This document shows positions 46,333 through 54,752 of a stretch of DNA of 64,000 nt, one piece after another (the stretch's first letter is position 1; each line of letters begins with the position of its first letter). Source of the stretch: Syntrophaceae bacterium UBA6078. GTDB lineage: Bacteria; Desulfobacterota; Syntrophia; Syntrophales; UBA2210. A program made the position numbers and the translations under genes. The stretch is from NCBI GenBank assembly GCA_002428735.1, contig DIXO01000039.1, forward strand, positions 1-64,000, given 5' to 3'. Under the pieces are notes generated by a model. The model had not been told where the DNA came from and ran no database searches. It saw only the letters and a program-made list of their open reading frames with translations.

Positions 46333-46938
46333 ATGACGCATTTTCTGAAAGACTTTTTTCACCGTCTGAAGACATCGAAGGGCACTGCCCAGGTTTTCAA
46401 TCTTCCGAACAGTATTACACTCATCCGGCTCGCCGTGATCCCCGTTCTGTTCCTGCTGCTCCTCTCTCCCGGCAGAATTCTGAGCATGATCATCGCCGTC
46501 CTTTTTATCATAGCGGCTATCACCGACCTGATAGATGGGTATGTGGCGAGAAAGTACAATATCGTGACCACCATGGGGAAGTTTCTGGACCCCATTGCTG
46601 ATAAGCTCGTGGTGACCACCGCCATGATCATGCTGATCCCCATCGGCAGAATCCCGGCCTGGATCGTTGCCATTATCATCATGCGCGATCTTTTGGTGGA
46701 CGGGCTGAGGAGTATCGCCTCCGCCGACGGTCTCGTTATCGACGCCAGCAGACTGGGGAAGCAGAAGACGCTCTGCCAGATTGTCGCCGTATCGGCGCTC
46801 TTGATACATTATGATACGGTCTTCGGCATCAATGCCCACGCGGTGGGCATGGTGGTCCTCTATCTCGCTCTCGTGCTGACGGTCTGGTCGGGTGCCGATT
46901 ATTTCATGAAGTTCTATAAACAGAAAAACAGGGAATAG
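46333..46938 (+). CDS. pgsA: CDP-diacylglycerol-glycerol-3-phosphate 3-phosphatidyltransferase
   Basis: It makes phosphatidylglycerol phosphate in the membrane. The 201 residues have about four to six hydrophobic helices and the CDP-alcohol phosphotransferase motif DLIDGYVAR...GKFLDPIADK, fitting DxxDGxxAR(x8)GxxxDxxxD. The N-terminal segment NLPNSITLIRLAVIPVLF is typical of PgsA. The first 20 residues are a polar leader. Confidence 0.93.
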   Translation: MTHFLKDFFHRLKTSKGTAQVFNLPNSITLIRLAVIPVLFLLLLSPGRILSMIIAVLFIIAAITDLIDGYVARKYNIVTTMGKFLDPIADKLVVTTAMIMLIPIGRIPAWIVAIIIMRDLLVDGLRSIASADGLVIDASRLGKQKTLCQIVAVSALLIHYDTVFGINAHAVGMVVLYLALVLTVWSGADYFMKFYKQKNRE

Positions 46939-46962
46939 CAGACGGGACAGGAAAAGTTTTCG

Positions 46963-46991
46963 TTGACAACGAAGGCGTATTTTATTAAGAA
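46963..46991 (+). promoter_or_regulatory. Candidate promoter of the tRNA pair
   Basis: A consensus TTGACA (46963-46968) is followed after 17 bases by TAAGAA (46986-46991), 18 bases before tRNA-Gly. Confidence 0.55.
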
Positions 46992-47009
46992 ACGAATCTC
47001 GAAAATCAA

Positions 47010-47084
<75 letters not shown>

Positions 47085-47090
47085 GTTTTG

Positions 47091-47166
47091 GGCGGCATAG
47101 CCAAGTGGCTAAGGCAGCGGTCTGCAAAACCGTTATTCACCGGTTCGAGTCCGGTTGCCGCCTCCA
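47091..47166 (+). tRNA. tRNA-Cys (GCA)
   Basis: The acceptor strands GGCGGCA (47091-47097) and TGCCGCC (47156-47162) pair. The anticodon loop CTGCAAA has GCA at 47124-47126, the T loop is GTTCGAGTC, and CCA is encoded at 47164-47166. It lies six bases after tRNA-Gly and is probably in the same transcript. Confidence 0.97.
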
Positions 47167-47171
47167 CTGTA

Positions 47172-47209
47172 AAAAATGGGGGATAGGCCTTTCGCTTACC
47201 CCCATTTTT
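47172..47209 (+). terminator. Terminator after the tRNA pair
   Basis: AAAAATGGGGG (47172-47182) pairs with CCCCCATTTTT (47199-47209) over 16 bases. The T run at the 3' side makes it a rho-independent terminator, and the A run could serve the other strand too. Confidence 0.85.
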
Positions 47210-47261
47210 ATCTGTTTTGTGCTCCTTTTTTCTGTGCCCGTTCATCCGGAGGGAAAAGGGT

Positions 47262-48638
47262 ATGACCTTTCAAAAAAACATTCTCTGCATCGGCGCAGGG
47301 TACGTGGGCGGGCCATCCATGGCGATGATAGCCTGCAAATGCCCTCAGTACCAGATCACAGTTGTTGACATCGATCCGAAGCGTATCGCGGCATGGAATT
47401 CGGACACGCTCCCCATATACGAACCCGGTCTCGATGAAATCGTAAAAGAGGTTCGCGGCAGAAATCTCTTCTTCAGCACCCAGATCGAACAGGGGATACA
47501 GAAAGCGGACATTATCTTTGTCAGTGTGAACACGCCCACCAAGACATTCGGCGCCGGCGCCGGTATGGCAGCCGATCTCCAGTACTGGGAAAGGACGGCC
47601 CTCCAGATACGGGAGGTGTCGCAGTCGCCGAAGATCATTGTTGAAAAGAGCACCCTCCCGGTAAAAACAGCCCTTGCCATGGAGCGTATATTGACTGCCA
47701 CTGACAATGGCGTCCGCTTCGATGTCCTGTCAAACCCGGAATTCATGGCTGAAGGGACGGGAGTCCGGGACCTGGAGTCTCCTGACCGTGTTCTTATCGG
47801 GTCGCGCGAGACGCCGGAGGGGCTCAGGGCGAGAGATGAACTGGTCGAGATCTACGCGAACTGGGTGCCGAGGGAACGCATCATCACCTCCAATATCTGG
47901 AGCAGCGAGCTGTCGAAGCTCGTCTCAAACGCCTTTCTTGCCCAGAGAATATCTTCCATAAACGCCATTTCATCCCTTTGTGAAAGAACGGACGCGGATG
48001 TCACCGAAGTGGCACGGGCTGTCGGAATGGACCATCGGCTGGGGGATAAATTCCTGAATGCCAGCATCGGCTTCGGAGGATCGTGCTTCAAGAAGGACAT
48101 TCTCAATCTGGTCTATCTGTGCCGGCAGTACGGCCTCGACGAGGTCGCCGATTACTGGGAAGGGGTGGTGCGGATCAATGACTATCAGAAGGAGCGCTTC
48201 ATCCTGAATATGCTGGGCGCCATGTTCAATACCCTCGCTGGCAAGCGCATATGCCTGTTTGGGTTCGCCTTTAAGGCCGATACGGGGGACACACGGGAAA
48301 GCCCCGCCATATCGGTATCCCGGAGGCTTGTGGAAGAGCGTGCCGAACTGGTGATTACGGATCCCCAGGCCCTGCCCAATGCCGAGAGGGATCTTGCCGA
48401 CATACGGGAGGGCATATCCTTTGTCGAGGATCCCTGCGAAGCGGCTGCGGGATGCGATGCCATCGCCGTTATAACCGAATGGGATCTATATGCTTCACTG
48501 GAATTCAAAAAAATATACGAAACCATGCGTAAACCCGCCTTCATCTTCGATGGAAGGAATATCCTTGACCATGAATCGCTTTTCAGAATCGGATTCAATG
48601 TCTTCCCCATCGGCAAACCACCGTTGACTCACTTTTGA
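47262..48638 (+). CDS. UDP-glucose 6-dehydrogenase family, animal/plant-type
   Basis: It oxidises UDP-glucose to UDP-glucuronate with two NAD. The protein is 458 residues from ATG 47262, which has GGAGGGAAAAGGG before it. It has the NAD-binding start ILCIGAGYVGGPSMAMIA, VSVNTPTKTFG followed by GAGMAADLQYWE, NPEFMAEGT, and the catalytic Cys in GFGGSCFKKDIL. The Ala/Gly-rich insert, the length and the DTRESPAISV segment match the longer eukaryote-like subgroup rather than the shorter bacterial Ugd. It is followed by glycosylglycerate-type genes, whose donors are also nucleotide sugars. Related dehydrogenases use other UDP-hexoses, so the exact substrate is inferred. Confidence 0.9.
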   Translation: MTFQKNILCIGAGYVGGPSMAMIACKCPQYQITVVDIDPKRIAAWNSDTLPIYEPGLDEIVKEVRGRNLFFSTQIEQGIQKADIIFVSVNTPTKTFGAGAGMAADLQYWERTALQIREVSQSPKIIVEKSTLPVKTALAMERILTATDNGVRFDVLSNPEFMAEGTGVRDLESPDRVLIGSRETPEGLRARDELVEIYANWVPRERIITSNIWSSELSKLVSNAFLAQRISSINAISSLCERTDADVTEVARAVGMDHRLGDKFLNASIGFGGSCFKKDILNLVYLCRQYGLDEVADYWEGVVRINDYQKERFILNMLGAMFNTLAGKRICLFGFAFKADTGDTRESPAISVSRRLVEERAELVITDPQALPNAERDLADIREGISFVEDPCEAAAGCDAIAVITEWDLYASLEFKKIYETMRKPAFIFDGRNILDHESLFRIGFNVFPIGKPPLTHF

Positions 48639-48721
48639 TGGGCGGGTGAGGGCGGACAGGACCGGGGCATTGTGTCCCTCCAACACTGCGTATCCGCTGC
48701 CATCTCCGCAAAGGAATCGTG

Positions 48722-49537
48722 ATGATCGTTATATTCACCGATCTGGACGGCACCCTCTTGGATGCCGAAACCTATTCCTGGCGGCCCGCCGCCGATGCGC
48801 TGAAGGAAATCGCCGGCCGCCGGATCCCTCTTGTCATTATAAGCAGCAAAACGGCGGCCGAGATAGAATGGATACGCCGGGACTTGAATAATCAGCACCC
48901 GTTTATCTCGGAAAACGGGGGCGGGCTCTTCCTCCCTGACGGATACTTCCCCTTTCCCGTCCCACAGACCAGGAAGATAGAGGAATATCTCATTGTTGAC
49001 ATCGGAGTTCCCTATGCCCGTCTCACGGCCTTTCTTGACAGAATCACGCGGGAATATTCTCTGCCCATCAAGGGGTTTCATGCGCTGACGGTTGAGGAGA
49101 TATCACGGCTCGCCGGGCTCTCGATCCCTGAGGCCCTGCGGGCGAAGGAGAGGGGGTATGATGAACCCTTTCTTTTTGATGGCGACAGCGTCCAGTGGAG
49201 TCGGCTGGAAAAGGCGGTTATGGCGGAAGGTCTCGCCCTTACCCGCGGCGGACGTTTTCATCATCTGAGCGGTCCCCACGACAAGGGAAGCGCCGCAGGA
49301 ATGCTGATGGACTGGTACCGTCGCCGAGATGAGGACGTGCTGTTCGCGGGGTTGGGGGATGCCGCGAACGACGTGCCCTTTCTCAGGCTGGTTGATCACC
49401 CCATACTCGTGCGGCGGCCTGACGGAACGTACGAAAGGGGGATCGACATTCCGGGACTGACCCGTACCGATCGACCTGGCCCCGCGGGCTGGAACGAGGC
49501 GGTTCGCGCGCTCATTTATCCTGAAGGATTCCCTTAA
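48722..49537 (+). CDS. Mannosyl-3-phosphoglycerate phosphatase-like HAD hydrolase
   Basis: This 271-residue HAD-IIB phosphatase has the nucleophile motif IFTDLDGTLLD, ISSKTAAEIEWIRRDL, FISENGGGLFLP, the cap domain, and the last motif GLGDAANDVPFL. That set is typical of the MPGP family, which removes phosphate from mannosyl- or glycosyl-3-phosphoglycerate to give compatible solutes. AAGGAATC precedes GTG 48719/ATG 48722; I use the ATG. Its stop overlaps the stop of the convergent glycosyltransferase gene in the palindrome TTAA (49534-49537). Confidence 0.87.
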   Translation: MIVIFTDLDGTLLDAETYSWRPAADALKEIAGRRIPLVIISSKTAAEIEWIRRDLNNQHPFISENGGGLFLPDGYFPFPVPQTRKIEEYLIVDIGVPYARLTAFLDRITREYSLPIKGFHALTVEEISRLAGLSIPEALRAKERGYDEPFLFDGDSVQWSRLEKAVMAEGLALTRGGRFHHLSGPHDKGSAAGMLMDWYRRRDEDVLFAGLGDAANDVPFLRLVDHPILVRRPDGTYERGIDIPGLTRTDRPGPAGWNEAVRALIYPEGFP

Positions 49538-50763
49538 TTGCAGGCGCCTCTGGATACCTGATCTCTCAGATAGTACAATCCCAGAAGATACGGTTTTTGC
49601 GACAGAAAGGCCCGCGCCTGATTTCTGACCTCCTGCTCCGCGTAATCGATGCTGTAGCGGAAGGTTGTGTAGTCAAAGGCGAGGCTGCGTGCGAAATACA
49701 GGGGTTTCAGGACATCGATGATTTCCTTTTTTGCCTCCTCCGTGGCGCCGTCAAAAAGGAACAGGAGCCGGTACACAACCTGTGTCCAGAGCATGATATC
49801 CATATCGTAGTGGTCGATGGCGATCATGGCGCGGATCCTGTTATGGGCATAGGGACTCAGATAGTTTCTGATCGTTTGCTGATAGGTGCCATACTCGTTC
49901 CTGCATTGCTCTTTCAGATTCAGGATATCAACGGAAAGCATCTGCGGTTCCAGCATCTTCTTGAGCCCGTATCGGGCCACCGGACGCGCCTCGCTGTAGG
50001 GGTAGGAGAAACCCTCCAGCGATGTCTCAAGCCACACCTTTCGATGGTGGATGATGAGTGAAAAGAGCGTGTACACTACCTCTTCAAACATCTTGCCGAG
50101 TTTCGGGGCACTGGCGTTATGTATCTTGTTCCCGAGCCCTGACTGGCATATCTTGAAATTTCCGAAGAAGGCGTTCAGAGACATGAAGATGTCGATGCCG
50201 TACTGTCTCGTCATTTCGCTCCATTCCTGGTCGAGCCAGTGAGCGCACAGCCGGGGAGAGAAGGCAAAATCACCTCCGATCGGCTGCCGGGCGTCAACCC
50301 GCGCCAGGGATAATGCGAGAGGGTAGCAGAGATGGTTCGTGATCGTGCCGTCAAACTGATGCCTTGAATACAGGGGAGTGACGAGATCATGCCCCCGTTT
50401 TATGGGGTAGCCCAGATATTTTATCCACTCCGGCGTAATGGATCTCAGGTCCGCATCGACGGCGATCATGACCTTTGACTGCACGTCCCTGCAGAATCGG
50501 AACAGGTTATAGAAGTTGTTTCCCTTCCCCTTGACACCTTCCGGTGTGGTGATGTATCGCTTCTCGATTTTTTCGGGGACAGCGGCGGACAGAAACGCAT
50601 CCTTCGTCCCGTCCATGCTGTTGTTATCGCAGTTAACGATGACGCACTTCGCGTCAGGAAAATACTTGGCAAGTCCCGCTCCCGCTACCCGGGCAACATA
50701 TCCTATTGTCGGCGCCTCGTTGTAGGAGGGGATGCCGACCACGACATCGAAATTTTCACTCAT
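49534..50763 (-). CDS. Family 2-like glycosyltransferase, probable mannosyl-transfer step to glycosyl-phosphoglycerate
   Basis: This 409-residue cytoplasmic transferase has a GT-A fold: VVVGIPSYNEAPTIGYVA at the N-terminus, VNCDNNSMDGT, GKGNNFYNLF, the metal-binding AVDADLRSI and, further on, PIGGDFAFSP. The helical C-terminus is long. Together with the GT81-like gene 21 bases upstream in its operon and the MPGP-like phosphatase, it resembles enzymes that build glucosyl- or mannosylglucosyl-3-phosphoglycerate. GGGAAGG precedes ATG 50763. Donor and acceptor are not proven by sequence. Confidence 0.8.
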   Translation of the reverse strand: MSENFDVVVGIPSYNEAPTIGYVARVAGAGLAKYFPDAKCVIVNCDNNSMDGTKDAFLSAAVPEKIEKRYITTPEGVKGKGNNFYNLFRFCRDVQSKVMIAVDADLRSITPEWIKYLGYPIKRGHDLVTPLYSRHQFDGTITNHLCYPLALSLARVDARQPIGGDFAFSPRLCAHWLDQEWSEMTRQYGIDIFMSLNAFFGNFKICQSGLGNKIHNASAPKLGKMFEEVVYTLFSLIIHHRKVWLETSLEGFSYPYSEARPVARYGLKKMLEPQMLSVDILNLKEQCRNEYGTYQQTIRNYLSPYAHNRIRAMIAIDHYDMDIMLWTQVVYRLLFLFDGATEEAKKEIIDVLKPLYFARSLAFDYTTFRYSIDYAEQEVRNQARAFLSQKPYLLGLYYLRDQVSRGACN

Positions 50764-50784
50764 ATTCCTTCCCTGTGTGTTGTG

Positions 50785-52161
50785 TTATCCGGCCTTCGCA
50801 AAAAAAGCCGTCTCCTGTTTCACGGCATCCCGTATATCGTTGAGGATGCCGGGTTGTTTCATGATAATCCGCTCCCACGAAACGGTTTGTGGTATCTCGA
50901 ATATGCGATTTCTGCTTTCTTCTTCGTAAGCGATCAGGTCGTCAATCAACCCGGCCCCCTTATACCGTTCAAATCTCTTGTCGCTGACGAGCAGATGCAG
51001 AAGATTATCGCTCACAAGACGCAGAGGTGCTGTGATGGATTCTCCGGCAGCCAGGATGGCGTCCCGGAACACCCCCTTTACCATGGCCTCCTCCGCATCC
51101 CGATCATAGTCGAGATTCGAGAAAGATGCATTATCGGCGTATTTCTTGACCAGTTCATCGGCCACGTTCAGATAGGTGGCCGTGATGTCCCGCACGAAGT
51201 AATCGGATATCTCGAACCCTTCTTCCACCACCAGCGTCCAGAGGAGGGTGGTTACGATGTCCGTTGCCATTTTGTAGAGTCCCGATTGCGGGTCATCTTC
51301 CGAGAGGGGCTGGTGCTTGTGCTCGAAGGGGCCGGGTGAGAACTGAACCTGCGCGATATTGTTCGCCTTCCGGTAGGCCTCTATGAGGGTGAAGAGTTCC
51401 ACCCCCCAGTTGGTGGCAAAATGCATCCGCTTGAGTAAATTTATTTCGAATCCCACTTCACCTGAGAGCTGATAGTTGAATGACATCAGGTAATCGACGA
51501 GGTTTATGAATTTTTCGTCCTCTGATTCCCGGAATTTCAGCTTGAGTGCCAGAAGGAACGGATCGAGGAGGAGGCGCTTAACCCTTCCGTACATGCGGTT
51601 ATTGGCGATTCTGATATAGGCAGCCTTGGAAAACTGGTAATTCAGGACGATGAGGGGATAAAAAAGGCGGTTAAGCTGCCGGTAGTGAAACGTCCGTATG
51701 TCGGCGTCAATGACGCCTATATAGTTGGCTCCGATGGCCTGCGCCACGCCGAAGGACATGAACATGTTCCTTCCCTTGCCTGGTTGCCTGAAACCGGGAC
51801 TGAAACTGTCGATTTTCCTGTAGAGCTCCCTGAACCGCTCTCCTTCGTTATGCTGGATGATATGGTTCCGTATTCCATGGCTTTTGAGGATTAGGGCGAG
51901 CTCAACAGCCTCGGTATCGGTAGCCGCATCAAGACCGAAGATGATCCTGTTGAGATAGGAGACTCTCCCGAGCTGCTTGAGAATATTTTCAAAGACGGGG
52001 CGGTTCTCCTCCAGGGTAAACTCTGTCGCCAGTGTCGGGATGACGAGCATTGCCTTTTTCCCCCGCAGGGACGTTCTCAGTTTCGAACCAAGGTTCTGAG
52101 TGTCTTTGTCTACCAGATACAATGTGGTGATATTCCTGCATCTTTGAGAAAAGCTTATCAT
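50785..52161 (-). CDS. Glucosyl-3-phosphoglycerate synthase-like glycosyltransferase
   Basis: This 458-residue GT-A protein has AMLVIPTLATEFTLEEN, a central GKGRNMFMSFGVAQAIGANYIGVIDADIRTF with the DxD metal site, and LSGEVGFEINLL followed by WGVELFTLIEAY. These are features of GT81-like glucosyl-3-phosphoglycerate synthases, which add glucose to 3-phosphoglycerate. GGGAGGAAAAAC lies before ATG 52161. It is the first gene of a two-gene minus-strand operon with the other glycosyltransferase. A mannosyl donor is possible. Confidence 0.8.
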   Translation of the reverse strand: MISFSQRCRNITTLYLVDKDTQNLGSKLRTSLRGKKAMLVIPTLATEFTLEENRPVFENILKQLGRVSYLNRIIFGLDAATDTEAVELALILKSHGIRNHIIQHNEGERFRELYRKIDSFSPGFRQPGKGRNMFMSFGVAQAIGANYIGVIDADIRTFHYRQLNRLFYPLIVLNYQFSKAAYIRIANNRMYGRVKRLLLDPFLLALKLKFRESEDEKFINLVDYLMSFNYQLSGEVGFEINLLKRMHFATNWGVELFTLIEAYRKANNIAQVQFSPGPFEHKHQPLSEDDPQSGLYKMATDIVTTLLWTLVVEEGFEISDYFVRDITATYLNVADELVKKYADNASFSNLDYDRDAEEAMVKGVFRDAILAAGESITAPLRLVSDNLLHLLVSDKRFERYKGAGLIDDLIAYEEESRNRIFEIPQTVSWERIIMKQPGILNDIRDAVKQETAFFAKAG

Positions 52162-52378
52162 CTGTTTTTCCTCCCGGGGTCAGCGGTTGTCATGAGATTC
52201 ATGATGAGCAGGTGAATTCGCTTCCTGCGGCGTTTCGATCGGTGAGCGAAGGTCGGAAACCACAACCATCGCTATTACATGTGGCTTTTAAATAACAGAT
52301 TTTTCTGGAAATAACAACCTTCCATTTTTTCCGTACCCGCCAATAGGATACCCGTGCGGGAGATACAAGACAAAAAGG

Positions 52379-52408
52379 TTGACAGCCCCGAGTGATTAGG
52401 AATATGGT
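52379..52408 (+). promoter_or_regulatory. Candidate promoter of the fused acyl-CoA synthetase gene
   Basis: TTGACA (52379-52384) and TATGGT (52403-52408) are 18 bases apart, about 110 bases before ATG 52519. The 357-base divergent gap 52162-52518 otherwise shows no gene or clear hairpin. Confidence 0.4.
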
Positions 52409-52518
52409 TTTGCCCGGAACGGGGGGGATTTCCATCTTGATGACACCACGGACGCAGACCCTTCTTTCCTGAACGATTGGTGATGAATCTATATTGATGC
52501 TGATACGCGAGGAGAAGT

Positions 52519-54603
52519 ATGAAGACATTTTTCCACCCCGATTCGATCGCTGTTATCGGCGCCAGTGATCGCGAAGGGAGCCTGGGCCGCCAGATAATAA
52601 CGAATCTTCTCTATGGGTATGGGGGAGCTATCTATCCTGTCAACGCGAACTATGAACGCATTGAAAACCTTTGCTGTTTTCCTTCGGTGGAAGAAATTCC
52701 CGACCCCGTGGACCTGGCCATTATCATTGTTCCTGCTCCTGCCGTGCCTGATACGTTGAAGGCGTGCGGGCGCAAGGGAATTTTCCGGGCCATGATTCAG
52801 AGTGCCGGTTTTGCGGAGGTCGGGGATGAGGGAAAAGCGCTTCAGAAACGGTGTACGACAATCGCAAAAAAAGCCGGTATCCGGCTCTGGGGGCCCAACT
52901 GCATGGGGCTGGTCGATATTCCCCGGAGACACTTCTTCTCCTTCATGCACCCCAAGGTTTATGAGGACGGTCTCATTCCGGGAAGAATTTCACTCATTGT
53001 TCAAAGTGGCATGCTTTCGGCCGGCTTTCTGGCCGATCTCATGAGCGAGCGCTCTATTGGTGTTGGAAAGGCCTGTTCCATTGGAAACAAGGCGGATGTG
53101 GATGAGTGTGATATCCTGGAGTATCTCCTTGAAGATGACGAAACCGACGCGATCGCGCTCTACCTGGAATCCATTCCCCGGGGACGGCGATTTATGGAGA
53201 TCGCTTCACGGGCACCGAAACCGATTGTTGTCCTGAAAGGCGGAAAGAGCGCCGCCGGGGCTCAGGCTGCTCTCAGCCATACCTCAAGCATGGCGGGGAA
53301 CGCCCGGCTTCAGGACAGCCTCTTCGATCTGGCTGGCGTGACGATTGCCCATGATTTTCAACAGATGATGGAACTGGCCCGGGACCTGGCGATGATCCCC
53401 CATACGCCTCCCCGCTGCCGGACGGCGATCCTGACATTCAGCGGAGGCTCAGGGATCCTCTCCTGCGATCTTCTCGAAGAACAAGGCCTCTCTGTCGCCC
53501 GGTTTTCGCCTGAAACGCGAAAAAAGCTCGTCACGATCTTTCCCGATTGGCTTCCTCCCTCAAATCCCGTGGATCTCTTCCCCGCCTTCAATCTGAAGGG
53601 ACCCCTTGCAGCCTATATCGGCGCATTCGAAGCGGTGGTCACGGATCCTCAGGTGGATGTGATCTTCATACACTACTTTGCCGGACTCTATCGAAACTTC
53701 CAGGGGATGCGGAAGATGAAGGAAATCGCCGACAGGGAGGGGAAGGTTCTGATCATGTGGGTAATCGGACGCCGCCAAGGGGTCAGAATGTTCCGCCGGG
53801 AGGCTCAGAAATGCGGCATCCCGGTTCATGGCGAGCTTTCGCGGGCCGCCGAATGCCTTGCCGCCGCCTCGCGATACGGGAAGAAGGCCGGCCAAATCCA
53901 GAAGACGAAAGAGGATGAAACACTCTCCTCTTGTGAGGTCGGCGACCTCCTCTCACAGAATATGGATACGCGGGTATGGGACGAATGGGCGAGTAAACAG
54001 CTTCTGGAGCGGTGCGGAATCCCCGTGGTTGAAGAGTGGGCCGTCTCATCTCTTGCAGAGGCTCAGGTTGCCGCCGCAACGATAGGGTTTCCGGTTGTTC
54101 TGAAGGGGCTTCTCCCCGGCGAGGTGCACAAGACCGAATCGGGTCTTGTCCGTCTGAGACTTGCCACACCGGGTGATATCGAAGCCGCTTTCGAGGAGAT
54201 AAAAGAGCGGATGAACGGCAGTGGTCGGATGGTAATCCAGCGGCAGATGGAATCCGACTATGAACTGATTGCCGGGTTTCTCCGTGACGATCAGTTTGGA
54301 CCCTGCATCATGTTCGGTCTGGGTGGTATCTTTGCGGAACTTGAGAAAGATGTCGCCTTTGCCCTTGCGCCCCTCGGTCAGGCCGATGCAACAGCGCTTA
54401 TCCGGCGCATCAGAAGCAGAAAACTCCTTGAAGGGTTTCGGGGGATGCCCCCTCTGAAGGAGTCGCTCATGGCTGATATCCTTGTCAGATTGGGGAATCT
54501 GGGCGCATCCTGCGATCAGATCGAACAGATCGATATCAACCCCCTTACCGTTTCCAGTGGCGTTCCCACGGCGGTTGACGGGACTGTTATTGTGAGCGAG
54601 TGA
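52519..54603 (+). CDS. Acetate-CoA ligase (ADP-forming) family protein, fused alpha and beta
   Basis: This 694-residue enzyme interconverts acyl-CoA plus ADP and phosphate with acid, CoA and ATP, an energy-conserving step in anaerobes. Domain order: CoA-binding Rossmann (DSIAVIGASDREGSLGRQI, residues 1-130), two ligase-CoA domains (LIVQSGMLSAGF, SIGNKADVDECDI) with the phospho-His in ALSHTSSM at residue 254, then an ATP-grasp domain from about 480 (LLERCGIPVVEEW, FPVVLKGLLPGEVHKTESG, FGLGGIFAELEKDVAF). GAGGAGAAGT precedes ATG 52519. The last 300 bases are repeated almost exactly at 56093-56397. The acyl substrate is unknown. Confidence 0.92.
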   Translation: MKTFFHPDSIAVIGASDREGSLGRQIITNLLYGYGGAIYPVNANYERIENLCCFPSVEEIPDPVDLAIIIVPAPAVPDTLKACGRKGIFRAMIQSAGFAEVGDEGKALQKRCTTIAKKAGIRLWGPNCMGLVDIPRRHFFSFMHPKVYEDGLIPGRISLIVQSGMLSAGFLADLMSERSIGVGKACSIGNKADVDECDILEYLLEDDETDAIALYLESIPRGRRFMEIASRAPKPIVVLKGGKSAAGAQAALSHTSSMAGNARLQDSLFDLAGVTIAHDFQQMMELARDLAMIPHTPPRCRTAILTFSGGSGILSCDLLEEQGLSVARFSPETRKKLVTIFPDWLPPSNPVDLFPAFNLKGPLAAYIGAFEAVVTDPQVDVIFIHYFAGLYRNFQGMRKMKEIADREGKVLIMWVIGRRQGVRMFRREAQKCGIPVHGELSRAAECLAAASRYGKKAGQIQKTKEDETLSSCEVGDLLSQNMDTRVWDEWASKQLLERCGIPVVEEWAVSSLAEAQVAAATIGFPVVLKGLLPGEVHKTESGLVRLRLATPGDIEAAFEEIKERMNGSGRMVIQRQMESDYELIAGFLRDDQFGPCIMFGLGGIFAELEKDVAFALAPLGQADATALIRRIRSRKLLEGFRGMPPLKESLMADILVRLGNLGASCDQIEQIDINPLTVSSGVPTAVDGTVIVSE

Positions 54604-54752
54604 CGCGGCAGTTCGATCTGACAGATAACATTGCATACTTCTGGGATTAGGGTTAAGCAATTAAGAATTCCTAAAAATTAAAGAAAATCAATATGTACCT
54701 GACTGTTGTTCCGTAATAATAGCACGATAACGAGGATCTGACCGAGGGGAAG

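Noticed and set aside
47091..47166. tRNA genes as an integrative-element attachment site
   Set aside because: xerC is a housekeeping recombinase 13 kb away; there is no integrase next to the tRNAs and no repeated tRNA 3' end was noticed.
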